Shown in pieces: positions 1 through 8,473 of a DNA stretch of 64,000 nucleotides (the stretch's first letter is position 1; each line of letters opens with the position of its first letter). The stretch covers positions 124,001-188,000 of the forward strand of contig URMK01000003.1 of NCBI GenBank assembly GCA_900548905.1, in the 5' to 3' direction. The notes under the pieces were generated by a model. It was not told where the DNA came from and made no database searches. It saw only the letters and a program-made list of their open reading frames with translations. The stretch comes from an uncultured Lachnospiraceae bacterium. Lineage in GTDB: Bacteria > Bacillota > Clostridia > Lachnospirales > Lachnospiraceae. Both the position numbers and the translations under genes were made by a program.

Positions 1-964
1 TATAAGAAGCATATTCCCGGGAACGAACGTGGGTGATCTTTCCGTCCTTCAGAATATTGTTTCTTTCCTCTTCCCATTCGGCAATCTGCTTGATACAGCG
101 TCTGGGGTATTCATCCAGCGGGATATTGAATTTATCGATCATTTCCGGATAACGGGATTTGATGAAAAACGGATTGTATTCGGAATTATGTTCGCTGGAT
201 TCGGTGCAGTAGTAGCCTAATGTTTTAATATATTCATAGCGAACCATGTCATTATGTTTTTCCCTGCTGTTTTTCTCCAGCGCACGCTTTTTGATTTCCG
301 GGTACAGATCGTTGCCGTCTTTGTCTTTTACCTCAAGAAGCCATGCCATATGATTGATTCCTGCGATATAATCCGTAGCCCCTTCCAGCTTGTCTTCCAT
401 CCCGAGTCCTTTTAAAAGCCCTTCGGTGCAGACCTGCACGCTGTGACAAAGGCCTACGGTCCTTATTTTGGTATATCTCTGCATATAACCGCTGAGAATT
501 GCCATGGGATTGGTATAATTCAGGAATAATGTATCCGGGCATACCTCTTCCATATCCCTTGCAAAACCTTCCATGACAGGGAGCGTACGAAGGCCGCGCA
601 TGATTCCGCCGATTCCCAGGGTATCGCCGATGGTCTGCTGAAGGCCGTATTTTTTAGGGATTTCAAAATCCGTGACGGTACAGGGCTCATAACCTCCCAC
701 CTGTATGGCATTCACCACGAAATTGGCGTCTCTAAGCGCTTCCTTCCTGTTTTCCACACCCAGATACGTTTTAATTACCGCCCGGTCTTCATTCACATTG
801 TGGTTGATGGCCCTGAGAATAATTTCCGAATCCTCAAGCCTCTTGGCGTCGATATCGTACAGTGCGATCTCCGCCTCCCGGAGTACCGGTGTACACATGC
901 AGTCGCCCAGAACATTTCTGGCAAAAATAGTGCTGCCTGCACCTAAAAATGTGATTTTAATCAT
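1..964 (-). CDS. melA: Alpha-galactosidase, glycoside hydrolase family 4 (5' part; runs off the window)
   Basis: GH4 enzymes cleave glycosides by an NAD+- and Mn2+-dependent oxidation-elimination mechanism in the cytoplasm. The first 321 codons are present and the frame stays open to the window edge; the family is usually about 430-480 residues. The start ITFLGAGSTIFARN is the Rossmann NAD-binding loop. NYTNPMA and GLCHSVQ follow; a CHSV metal-site motif is what I associate with alpha-galactosidases (MelA) rather than with glucosidases or phospho-glycosidases. The ATG at 964 has AGGAGGG seven bases upstream. An AraC regulator is divergent from it 141 bp away and probably controls it in response to alpha-galactosides; that role is inferred. 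The family call is firm and the substrate less so. Confidence 0.9.
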   Translation of the reverse strand, partial: MIKITFLGAGSTIFARNVLGDCMCTPVLREAEIALYDIDAKRLEDSEIILRAINHNVNEDRAVIKTYLGVENRKEALRDANFVVNAIQVGGYEPCTVTDFEIPKKYGLQQTIGDTLGIGGIMRGLRTLPVMEGFARDMEEVCPDTLFLNYTNPMAILSGYMQRYTKIRTVGLCHSVQVCTEGLLKGLGMEDKLEGATDYIAGINHMAWLLEVKDKDGNDLYPEIKKRALEKNSREKHNDMVRYEYIKTLGYYCTESSEHNSEYNPFFIKSRYPEMIDKFNIPLDEYPRRCIKQIAEWEEERNNILKDGKITHVRSREYASY

Positions 965-1105
965 AAAGTAACCCTCCTGTGATTGAATTTATGAAATGAT
1001 TCCTGTAAAATGAAGTATCTGCTTATATTTTACGATTTTTCAGGATATTTTCTTTATTTATTGTTTCTTATTTTTGAATTATTGTTTCCTCAGGAGATTT
1101 TTATC

Positions 1106-2005
1106 ATGAAGGATCCCTCAGAAAAAAACAACACGAGAGAGACGGTTCGGCTGCTAACCGAATCCCAGACCCGCATCGCCCTGCGGCTCTATTATTCCGG
1201 CAGTGAATCCTGTGCGCCCGGCCATTTTTTCGGGCCTGCCATCCGGCCTCATTACCTGATTCATTTTATCCGCAGCGGCAGGGGAAGATACCTTCGCAGG
1301 GACAGCGTATATGATTTGGAAAAGGGGGATGCTTTTCTGATTCTTCCCGGAGAGGCGACTAAATATATCGCGGATGAAAAAGACCCCTGGGAGTATACCT
1401 GGATTGCTTTTGACGGACCTGACGCAAAAACCCTGCTGAAGCACTGCGGTTTCACGGATACCCAGGTGGTTTACCGCTCCCCGGATGAAGGCAGTGTGGC
1501 AAAGCTCCTGTCACAAACCTATGTATTTGAAAACAGCTTCCATGAAAACTGCCAGAACCTTCTGGAGATTATGGGTAATTTCTATCTGTTATTTTCCTGC
1601 ATGTATCAGGAGCAGCTGCCGATACAGCTTCTGCCGCCTTCCCGGAAATCGGCGCCTGCAGGCACGCTGCAGGAGCTGTATTACCGCCAGGCGGTGGATT
1701 ATCTGGAGCATAACTTCAGTTACCCTGTCAAAATAGAACAGCTGGCCCGCCAGGTCGGGGTCAGCCGTACTTATCTGTATAAAATATTCATTTCCCATTC
1801 GGGAAAAAGCGTTCAGCAGTATCTGTCGGATTTGCGTCTTACCGCGGCTATGGATATGCTGAAGAAATCAGGAAGGGATATCACGGAAATCGCCTATTCC
1901 TGCGGGTTTACGGATTCGCCGGCCTTCTGCCGGCAGTTTAAAAAGACCACCGGGCTGACGCCGCTGCAGTACAGGCGGGTTGCGGGGAATTATGGGGATG
2001 AGTAG
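1106..2005 (+). CDS. AraC-family transcriptional regulator
   Basis: A 299-residue AraC/XylS-type activator. Residues 1-150 look like a cupin-type sugar-sensing domain (HYLIHFIRSGRGRY, DAFLILPGEATKY). The last 100 residues carry two helix-turn-helix units, the second with the usual signature (ITEIAYSCGFTDSPAFCRQF, then TGLTPLQYRR). An upstream in-frame ATG at 1010 would add a hydrophobic leader, but the ATG at 1106 has AGGAG nine bases before it and matches the usual family length, so I chose it. The gene is divergent from the GH4 alpha-galactosidase, the usual arrangement for a local sugar-responsive activator. It ends 10 bp from the convergent phosphatase gene. Confidence 0.9.
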   Translation: MKDPSEKNNTRETVRLLTESQTRIALRLYYSGSESCAPGHFFGPAIRPHYLIHFIRSGRGRYLRRDSVYDLEKGDAFLILPGEATKYIADEKDPWEYTWIAFDGPDAKTLLKHCGFTDTQVVYRSPDEGSVAKLLSQTYVFENSFHENCQNLLEIMGNFYLLFSCMYQEQLPIQLLPPSRKSAPAGTLQELYYRQAVDYLEHNFSYPVKIEQLARQVGVSRTYLYKIFISHSGKSVQQYLSDLRLTAAMDMLKKSGRDITEIAYSCGFTDSPAFCRQFKKTTGLTPLQYRRVAGNYGDE

Positions 2006-2015
2006 CCATTCCCGG

Positions 2016-2477
2016 TCAGAAGCCCAGGCTTTTCAGGAACCCTTCACAGCCCTCGCATACATCCCGGTAGGTGGCTTCAAAATTGCCGGTATACCAGGGA
2101 TCGGCTATGGCTCCGGGGCGATCCGTATAGTCAAGAAGGAGGTGGACTTTGTTTTCCGGATCGGAACGAAGGATACGCATGCTATTGCGCAGGTTCATTT
2201 CATCCATGCCTATGATATAGTCAAATTTGGCATAATCTTCTTTCCGCATCTGGCGGGCCTTCTTAAAGGAGATTTCTTCTTTGGAAATCCCATGCTCCAG
2301 AAGCTTGCGGCGGGTTCCGTGATGGACCGGGTTGCCGATTTCTTCCGTGCTGGTGGCGGCGGATTCGATGTGGAACCCGCCGGCGATGCCTTTGGTACGT
2401 ACCATGTCTCTCAGGACGAATTCTGCCATGGGGGAGCGGCAGATGTTGCCGTGGCATACGAATAGTATTTTTAACAT
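2016..2477 (-). CDS. Low-molecular-weight protein tyrosine phosphatase
   Basis: A 153-residue cytoplasmic phosphatase of the arsenate-reductase-like fold. The P-loop is at the N-terminus: C8-H-G-N-I-C-R14-S-P, fitting C(X)5R with nucleophile Cys8 and Arg14. The general acid is Asp126 in DPWY. Length and motif order are normal for the family. The ATG at 2477 is preceded by AAAGGA. The first seven codons and the ribosome binding site appear to belong to the integrated element that begins inside the P-loop codons. A second, diverged copy of this 5' end lies at 16855-16885, and joining it to codon 8 would recreate an intact gene. The physiological substrate is unknown. Confidence 0.93.
   Translation of the reverse strand: MLKILFVCHGNICRSPMAEFVLRDMVRTKGIAGGFHIESAATSTEEIGNPVHHGTRRKLLEHGISKEEISFKKARQMRKEDYAKFDYIIGMDEMNLRNSMRILRSDPENKVHLLLDYTDRPGAIADPWYTGNFEATYRDVCEGCEGFLKSLGF
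2447..2456. other. Candidate attachment core at the left end of the element
   Basis: TGCCGTGGCA lies in the LMW-PTP P-loop codons and recurs exactly at 16855-16864. Beyond it, both sites also share AATAGTATTTTTA at the same offset of 14 bases, followed by a start codon and a similar ribosome binding site. The exact crossover base cannot be fixed, because the element mimics the target gene on one side. Left of the core the sequence continues as the intact phosphatase gene, whereas at the right copy it does not. Confidence 0.6.
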
Positions 2478-2617
2478 ACCCTGGTATATCCTTTCATATC
2501 TTGGTTTTTCTTGGTATTATCAACGTTTATAAGGCTTTTTTTCATACCCTCTATTTAACCGTTTCTCAGCATATCATAGCATATCTTGGTATATCTTAGC
2601 CACCAAAAAGAGTAAAA

Positions 2618-2649
2618 CCGTAGGTAAAAACCTAAATTTTTACCTACGG
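2618..2649. terminator. Inverted repeat after the integrase gene, probable terminator
   Basis: A perfect 13-bp inverted repeat (CCGTAGGTAAAAA and its complement) surrounds a 6-nt loop, 20 bp beyond the integrase stop. On the minus strand it is followed by TTTTAC, so it can act as an intrinsic terminator. Between it and the phosphatase start (2478-2617) are several copies of a motif like ATATCTTGGT, which might be arm-type recombinase sites; that is a guess. Confidence 0.55.
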
Positions 2650-2668
2650 CAAAGGTACAAACCTACTC

Positions 2669-3886
2669 TCACTCTCCTACTGCAATCTTTTTTCTCCCCA
2701 GTTTTTTTACTTCTTTTTCTGCGTCCTCATAATATATATGGGTGTAAACGTTTAACGTAGTTGCTATATCGGCATGTCCCATAAGGTATTGCAGGGTTTT
2801 TGGGGCAATCCCCTTTCGAGCCATATTGGTACAGTAAGTATGGCGGCACACATGAGGAGTAATCTCAGGCAACTGATCTTTATAAGTACGGTTATATTTG
2901 CCTAATGCGTATTGAAATCTTTTTTCCCAGTGATTCGCCACATAGGGCTTATTATTTTTATCAAACACAAGAAATCCGCTGACACCGTCCACCACAGGCT
3001 CTTTTTTCAGCTTCTTACGTTTTGCAATTAATTTTGTAAAGCACTGATAAACATCCTCTTCCATTGGTAAAGTTCTTTCTCCATATGTAGACTTTGTATC
3101 TTCTATAAGATATTCCCCTTCCCTTGTTCTCTGTAGCTGTTTGTCAATGTTGATTTTTCTCCTTTTCAAATCAACATCAGCTAAAGTCAAACCACAGAAC
3201 TCCGATATTCGTATTCCTGTTTTAAACAGAATATACATGGCTTCGTAATACTGGCTGTAATGTTTATCATTTTGTATAAATTCCATAAATGATTTTTCCT
3301 GCTTCGGTTTAACTGCCTGTCTCGCAATGCTGTCATTGATTAACGTTTTCCCTAACTCCCAATTGAACGGATTTTTACGAATCAAATCATCATCCACCGC
3401 CATTTGAAAAGCGGGCCTAACAACGCCACGTAAGCTTTGTATACTGCTGTAACTCTTACCATCTTCCGACTGTAATTTAATCAGCCACAGCTTTGCATCC
3501 GAAACTTTTACTTCATCAATCCTATTATTCCCAAAGTCTTCTTTTTCCAATAAATTGACGGCTGTTTTATATCCTGCTCTGGTATTATGACGAACCCCTG
3601 TCCTGGTACTGATATATCTTTTCACAAGTTCAATCACTGTATAATCGCCACCACGATAAGCAACACCGTCCTCCATGTCCTTCTGAATCTGCTTTTCCTT
3701 TTCCCTTAAGGATAAACAGGATTTTTTACCTACAGGGAGTTTATCTGTAGGCTCTAACCTCCAACTATAAGCATAAGCTGTTTTTCCGCTTTTGTTTTTA
3801 TACGCATACAGATATCTTCCGTCTGCCCTCTGCTGTTCGCCTGTCCTTAATAATCTTCCCTTGCTGTCTTTTCTTTTCTCACTCAT
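2669..3886 (-). CDS. int: Tyrosine integrase, Tn916 Int family
   Basis: A 405-residue site-specific recombinase. The N-terminus (MSEKRKDSKGRLLRTGEQQR) resembles the Tn916 integrase arm-binding domain. A core-binding SAM-like region occupies about 70-170. The catalytic domain has Arg in KTGIRISEFCGL, HVCRHTYC (H-x-x-R), MGHADIATT and the nucleophile Tyr in LNVYTHIYY. An earlier ATG at 3916 exists, but AAAGGAGG sits just before the ATG at 3886, which also matches the family start. It lies at the left end of the element next to the att core and downstream of xis, as expected for an int-xis module. It should catalyse integration at, and excision from, the LMW-PTP site. Confidence 0.93.
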   Translation of the reverse strand: MSEKRKDSKGRLLRTGEQQRADGRYLYAYKNKSGKTAYAYSWRLEPTDKLPVGKKSCLSLREKEKQIQKDMEDGVAYRGGDYTVIELVKRYISTRTGVRHNTRAGYKTAVNLLEKEDFGNNRIDEVKVSDAKLWLIKLQSEDGKSYSSIQSLRGVVRPAFQMAVDDDLIRKNPFNWELGKTLINDSIARQAVKPKQEKSFMEFIQNDKHYSQYYEAMYILFKTGIRISEFCGLTLADVDLKRRKINIDKQLQRTREGEYLIEDTKSTYGERTLPMEEDVYQCFTKLIAKRKKLKKEPVVDGVSGFLVFDKNNKPYVANHWEKRFQYALGKYNRTYKDQLPEITPHVCRHTYCTNMARKGIAPKTLQYLMGHADIATTLNVYTHIYYEDAEKEVKKLGRKKIAVGE

Positions 3887-3966
3887 ACAATTATCCTCCT
3901 TTACTTTTTGGTACACCCCTCAGGGATGGGGAGTGTACCAGAAATAATTTCATAATGCAAGGCATT

Positions 3967-4173
3967 TTAAATACTTGATGTATTATCAAGAAAATGTTCA
4001 AACATTTTTCTTTTAATCTTTACCATGCTTCCATTGGTCATGCTATATTCCCTGTCTTTGTCCTGTTCTATCAGTGTCCGTATTTTTTTCTCACCGATAT
4101 TAAAATATTGCGCGGCTTCATTTATGGAAAGTGTGTATTTTTCCCATAAGGGAACCCTCTCTTTATCTGTCAT
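3967..4173 (-). CDS. xis: Excisionase, Tn916 Xis-like
   Basis: A 68-residue DNA-binding protein with a winged-helix/MerR-like fold (LSINEAAQYFNIGEKKIRTL) and a basic C-terminal part (MVKIKRKMFEHFLD). Length and sequence pattern match Xis of the Tn916 family, which biases the integrase toward excision. GGAGG precedes the ATG with good spacing. It lies 80 bp upstream of int in the same direction, the standard arrangement. Confidence 0.9.
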   Translation of the reverse strand: MTDKERVPLWEKYTLSINEAAQYFNIGEKKIRTLIEQDKDREYSMTNGSMVKIKRKMFEHFLDNTSSI

Positions 4174-4217
4174 AATCTATACCTCCATAATTTACTATTT
4201 CATTTTTGTGCATGGTA

Positions 4218-5111
4218 TTAGTAATTTTTCCACGCCCATTCTGATTCAATTGGTTTACAATCTCCGACCGCTGAATAAGACATTGATTTGTAAACATCAC
4301 ATACTTTTTGCTTTTTCCAACCCTTTTCAGCCGTTAGTTCAGAATTATAAATTGGGTTGTCATATTCTGAAACTAACATTTTACAGTCAGTATTGTAATT
4401 AATCTCTTCTAATAGCTTTGCAAGTTCGATAATTTCTCTGTCATCTTTACTGATATCCACAAGATACAGGTCTTGTGAGGTTGTTCGTTTTCCGCTATGT
4501 GAATAGGGCGCGTCTATATATAGAAAGATATTATATGGATGTGACCTGCCAGCCCGATTTATTCTTCTTAAAAGTTCCATTGCGTCCATGCGAAGTGTCA
4601 ATGCCCCTTGTAATTTAAACGCTGTCGCTTCTTTTCTTTCAAATTTTGCATATATTTTTTCTATTTCATTGTCGGAATGCAGTTCTCTCAAATACCTACA
4701 ATCAGAATTTCTTGTAATCATTTTCAATATCCACGCCGCCGCTCCTAAAACAATGTCATCACGGAACAAATTAATATCAGTAAGAGCCTTGTAATCACAG
4801 ACGAATCGAAAATAATCTACCGTTGACTGCTCATAGTCATACTTCTCCAATAATTCATAAACACAGTTTAGCGTTTCTTCTGGAAATTGGGTAACAGCCT
4901 TGAAAATAGAGTGTAGAACAATATCCATATCATTGTGGATAAGTAAAGTATTTTCCGTATCGTAATCGGACTGTATACCCACTCCGAAACTGCCGCCATA
5001 CGGTTCAATATAAATGTCCGGTTTTTCGCAAGGGAGAAGAGAAGCAATTTCTTCTCCCAGTACGCCATTTTTACCACCAATGTGCGGTGTAATTGATAAC
5101 AGCTTTTCCAT
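4218..5111 (-). CDS. D12-class DNA adenine N6-methyltransferase (orphan)
   Basis: A 297-residue protein. The start (ITPHIGGKNGVLGEEI) and YIEPYGGSFGVG fit the N-terminal GGK and the FxGxG-like SAM-binding motif I of Dam/D12 methylases; a later IDAPYSHSGKRT corresponds to catalytic motif IV near residue 200. Motif IV is normally DPPY; here it reads DAPY, an unusual substitution at the first proline that could alter or weaken activity. No restriction endonuclease is next to it, so it is an orphan methylase that may mark the element or regulate it. The ATG is 3 bp after the DUF927 stop, within the sequence holding its own AGAGGAG site, so the two genes are translationally linked. Confidence 0.75.
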   Translation of the reverse strand: MEKLLSITPHIGGKNGVLGEEIASLLPCEKPDIYIEPYGGSFGVGIQSDYDTENTLLIHNDMDIVLHSIFKAVTQFPEETLNCVYELLEKYDYEQSTVDYFRFVCDYKALTDINLFRDDIVLGAAAWILKMITRNSDCRYLRELHSDNEIEKIYAKFERKEATAFKLQGALTLRMDAMELLRRINRAGRSHPYNIFLYIDAPYSHSGKRTTSQDLYLVDISKDDREIIELAKLLEEINYNTDCKMLVSEYDNPIYNSELTAEKGWKKQKVCDVYKSMSYSAVGDCKPIESEWAWKNY

Positions 5112-5114
5112 AAA

Positions 5115-6653
5115 TTATTTCTCCTCTTTTATAATGATTTCGTAACCAGTCACATCACTGCCATTAAAGGTGTGATTCCAACAATAAGTACCATTTCTTT
5201 CAGAAAGCAGACCCTGTGTAGCCAGTTCTTCTTTAATTCTCGCTGATTTTACTTTGAGCAGTGCGGCATATTTTAACAGTATCGTTTTCATTATGTTTGA
5301 CGGTATTATTATGGTATTATTCCGCTCATATTCTGGAACACATTCTCTGCCAATAGACAAAATGTCCTGATAGATTGTATGGGAAACGATATACTCAAAC
5401 TGATTCTGTTCAAAAGTTCTGTAATTTTCTTCACACAACGCAAGCAATGCGGAACGCAGTAGTGGAATTTGAAACGAGAAACCCAAACAATTGTTTGCCA
5501 GTGCCGCAGTTGTAACAAGTATTGCAATATCCCCTTGCAAATGCCTTTTCAGAATATTATTGTCAGCGATTCTTTCCTGATATGTTTTACAAAGCCGTTG
5601 TCCTTCCTTATTAATCCGGTTTTCAATATTTTCTTTTCCATAGCAGGACAGTAAATATTTAACGAATGTAGTTCCAACAACCCCATAATTATTTTTATAC
5701 AAATTTTGGATTGCATCTACTTCCTCCACATCATCAAAGAGATCGTCTTTATAACCAGTTAGTTCAATAATTCGTGCTACCGCTCCCAAATCATTGAAAG
5801 TATCAAGGAGAGAACGTTCCGCGGTAATGCCAATGGACACAGACCAATGGTAGCTTTCGCACAATTCATTTCCTTTCACCAAACGGTCGATACTTTGTCC
5901 ATTTTCAAAACTGTATATTATGGGAGCAAACTGTTTAATCTTACTAAGCTGAGTATCATCTACCAATACATTAACGCCGCTAAGCCCATCCATTCGTTTT
6001 ACGAGAGCATTTTGAGTGGCAGACCATTTAAAAATAGTCCCGTTGTAATCTGTCTGCGAAAAGAAACTGGCTCCTAATTTGAGAATTGATGTTTTCCCCC
6101 TGCTACTTTGACCAATCAGTGATAGGATAATGTTTTTTCCAATCAATCCGCACAGCGCCCCTGAGAGGGCATGTGCAAGAATAATCTGTCGTTTTATTTT
6201 TTTTTTCATAAACTGGTTTATGATAGAAACAACCGCTGTTACGTTCCCTTTGCACTTTGGAAGTAAAGAAAATTCATCTTTAAACAGCTTGCCGCCCATA
6301 TTGTCAAAGCACCTCGCCCCCATGTAAGATAAAATTTCGTTATCTTTATTTCTTTGGAATCCAACGTTGGTACATTCAGCAATCCGTGGAAATGAAAACC
6401 ACCTTGCGTTTATAATTTTCTTTAATGCGTTTATTCCACGTCTTTCATCCAGGTTTACATAATTTACAATTTCTAGCACATTGAATATTTTGCTACGACT
6501 AATTTCAATAGGAGCACTGATATTATCATTTTCATCTACTACATGTAAACGAACATCTGTTTTGCCGCTGTTCTTTTGGACTGAATACGCAATTATTTTT
6601 TTATTGCCTACCTCATAAATTTTTTCAGCAGAATTTATATAGGAATTGAACAT
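5115..6653 (-). CDS. DUF927-domain ATPase (primase/helicase-like)
   Basis: A 512-residue protein with a P-loop, LIGQSSRGKTSIL (GxxxxGKT, Lys near 190), a hydrophobic strand ending in acidic residues, VNVLVDDTQLS (Walker B-like), and the spaced motifs WSATQNAL, FENGQSIDRL and WSVSIGITAERSL. These are typical of DUF927, a domain found in phage and mobile-element replication proteins. The C-terminal 150 residues look like a helical DNA-binding segment. AGGAGG precedes the ATG. It probably works in replication or maintenance of the element; the N-terminal 110 residues show no primase motif that I can recognise. It is co-directional with the methylase, xis and int. Confidence 0.75.
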   Translation of the reverse strand: MFNSYINSAEKIYEVGNKKIIAYSVQKNSGKTDVRLHVVDENDNISAPIEISRSKIFNVLEIVNYVNLDERRGINALKKIINARWFSFPRIAECTNVGFQRNKDNEILSYMGARCFDNMGGKLFKDEFSLLPKCKGNVTAVVSIINQFMKKKIKRQIILAHALSGALCGLIGKNIILSLIGQSSRGKTSILKLGASFFSQTDYNGTIFKWSATQNALVKRMDGLSGVNVLVDDTQLSKIKQFAPIIYSFENGQSIDRLVKGNELCESYHWSVSIGITAERSLLDTFNDLGAVARIIELTGYKDDLFDDVEEVDAIQNLYKNNYGVVGTTFVKYLLSCYGKENIENRINKEGQRLCKTYQERIADNNILKRHLQGDIAILVTTAALANNCLGFSFQIPLLRSALLALCEENYRTFEQNQFEYIVSHTIYQDILSIGRECVPEYERNNTIIIPSNIMKTILLKYAALLKVKSARIKEELATQGLLSERNGTYCWNHTFNGSDVTGYEIIIKEEK

Positions 6654-7041
6654 TTTAGCACCTCCTAAAACAATATAATATTAATTTTTTATTTATTTTA
6701 AAAACATTTATAGCTCGTTTGAGTAGAATCCGCCCGTATATGCCCGGGCTTCCTCTAAATTTTTAGAACCTCTATGCGTTCCACAAATCTGCGAAATATG
6801 TGCATATCCATAAACCTGCAGATTGTAAACTTTTGTCAAGATATGGTTATAAGTCTTTATTGCCCTTCTTTTTTCTGACCACCTCGTTTCCTGTACCTTA
6901 TGAAATTATTATATCCAGTTGCTATATGTATTTGAATCTATATTAAAATTCATAAAGCATACATTTAAGGCACATTTATGTATCTATTTGTATCTCGCTA
7001 AATTTTATATGTATGTCCTATCCGTATTTTTTGTATGACAT
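6654..7041. other. AT-rich non-coding stretch upstream of the DUF927 gene
   Basis: Nothing convincing is present. On the minus strand a frame is open over 6708-6905, ending in a protein-like stretch (THRGSKNLEEARAYTGGFYS), but it has no ATG, GTG or TTG with a ribosome binding site and begins right after two stop codons. It could be the tail of a decayed gene. The promoter of the DUF927-methylase-xis-int cluster should lie in the first 100 bp. Confidence 0.4.
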
Positions 7042-7091
7042 AATAAGGGGACGCATATACATTCCATGTAATGTATATGCGTCCCCTTATT
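7042..7091. terminator. Perfect 21-bp inverted repeat, probable terminator
   Basis: Arms at 7042-7062 and 7071-7091 are perfectly complementary over 21 bp with an 8-nt loop. It begins 13 bp after the stop codon of the gene at 7105-7797. No clear T-tract follows on either strand, so it may be a terminator without a U-run, an RNA-stabilising hairpin, or a protein-binding palindrome. Confidence 0.5.
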
Positions 7092-7104
7092 CTATATCTT
7101 GTCC

Positions 7105-7797
7105 TCAGTTTTCCCTCATTTTTCTTACTGCTGTAACCGCATTGATATAATCACAGTGCTTTGACAGCAGTTCCCTGTAGTGCTCCAGCTTTACCATATT
7201 GCCTGTAATTTCATCCCAGTCCTTTATCTCCAACTTTTCAAGTTCCTTTAAAAACCTCGCCAGCCTGCTTTCCTCCATAAAGGCATATCCTTTATGGAAG
7301 TAATACCAGATACGGTACAGGGGGCTTTCCATATCATATGCGTTTTCTATTACCCCTTTTTTCAGAAGCCCATTTAATACGTTGATTACCTTATCCGCCC
7401 TGTCCTCCATTGCCTTTTCTGCCAGTTTCAATGGATACCCTGCGTAATGCCTTACATTAAACAGGCACTTCCAGTCCGTTTCATCCAGTGTGTTAATTTC
7501 TATCATTGTACCATTCTTCTCAAAATAGGTTCTGCTGATATTGAATTTCTCTACCAAGCGTTCTTTATCTTCCTTGAATATCCAGAAATTCTCCCTACGG
7601 AACATCTTCTGTATGCGACTCTTTTTTATCCCTACTACAGAATCATAAAAGTCTATATTGGGTTTGCGTTCCCCGTCTGTCTTGTAAAAGATACTATCCT
7701 TTTCCATATGTGAATATAAGTGCCTTATAATATACATATTGACGCCCACATGGAACCCGCTGTCCTTATCCATAAAATCGCCTGTATATCTCCCCAT
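7105..7797 (-). CDS. Uncharacterised element protein, 230 residues
   Basis: I do not recognise a family. The protein is highly charged and mostly helical, with no signal peptide or membrane segment, so it should be cytoplasmic. Residues 40-80 (FYDSVVGIKKSRIQKMFRRE, then FNISRTYFEK) read like a DNA-binding region with a short helix-turn-helix-like pattern; this is only an impression. The ATG at 7797 has a strong AAAGGAGG site. It stands alone: the 21-bp inverted repeat follows it and about 0.6 kb of non-coding DNA precedes it. Its AT-rich codon use matches the element. Confidence 0.7.
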   Translation of the reverse strand: MGRYTGDFMDKDSGFHVGVNMYIIRHLYSHMEKDSIFYKTDGERKPNIDFYDSVVGIKKSRIQKMFRRENFWIFKEDKERLVEKFNISRTYFEKNGTMIEINTLDETDWKCLFNVRHYAGYPLKLAEKAMEDRADKVINVLNGLLKKGVIENAYDMESPLYRIWYYFHKGYAFMEESRLARFLKELEKLEIKDWDEITGNMVKLEHYRELLSKHCDYINAVTAVRKMREN

Positions 7798-8415
7798 GCC
7801 CTGAACCTCCTTTTTTCTTACATTATATAAAGAATGTTTCCAAAAATCATCCCTTATTTTAGTAACTGCTTTGGGACTCCGCTTTATCTTTCATGCTCTG
7901 ATCGTTTATTAACCAGTCCCTTTTCTGCCTGAATAATCAGACCTTCCCCATGCTGATTTTCAGTTTCTAATCTTTTTATATTAGTTTTCTCTTTTCCGAA
8001 TTCAATCTTTTAAAATTAGTTTTCATTTTTTGTTCCCTACCCGAGTTACTTTTTTTGAAATTAATATAAAACATCAGGAAATACAAGCCTTTTTGAATAA
8101 AAAAATTATACCTCCTCTCAGGAAATTTGAGTTTCAATCTAAAAAAATTAAAACTAAATTTTTCTATTTCAATATTTTATACTCATACATATGTCTGTCT
8201 GCACTTCATGTATCAGCAGCTTCCAAAAACTGCCCTCTATTTTGGGAACTGCTGTAAATTATTTTAAACATACTCCCGTGTATTCCCTGTCCTTCCCACC
8301 AGTCCAGTTTCTGTATTCGTTTTTTTATATATCTTTTCCTTTCTGTGATTTACAGTCATATGCCGTTTTCTTCCCACCAGTCAGCATAATGTTTGAAAAA
8401 TACCTTTTAATCAGC
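7798..8415. other. Non-coding AT-rich stretch
   Basis: No gene with a credible start and ribosome binding site is visible on either strand. The open frames on the plus strand are rich in Phe, Ser and Cys, as expected of random AT/C-rich sequence. The promoter for the gene at 7105-7797 must lie near 7800-7900, but no clear -35/-10 pair stands out. Confidence 0.5.
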
Positions 8416-8456
8416 AGAAAAAAAGGAACAGGGCTGTCCCTGCTCCCCGTTCCTTT
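8416..8456 (-). terminator. Intrinsic terminator
   Basis: An 8-bp AAAGGAAC/GTTCCTTT stem, extended by further G-C pairs, is followed on the minus strand by seven T residues. It lies 18 bp after the stop of the gene at 8474-8764 and ends the two-gene unit 8976-8474. Confidence 0.8.
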
Positions 8457-8473
8457 CCTTACACCTGTATTCT

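Noticed and set aside
2743..2754. TGTAAACGTTTA, similar to a catabolite-repression (cre) site
   Set aside because: It lies inside the integrase coding sequence far from any start, so it is probably chance.
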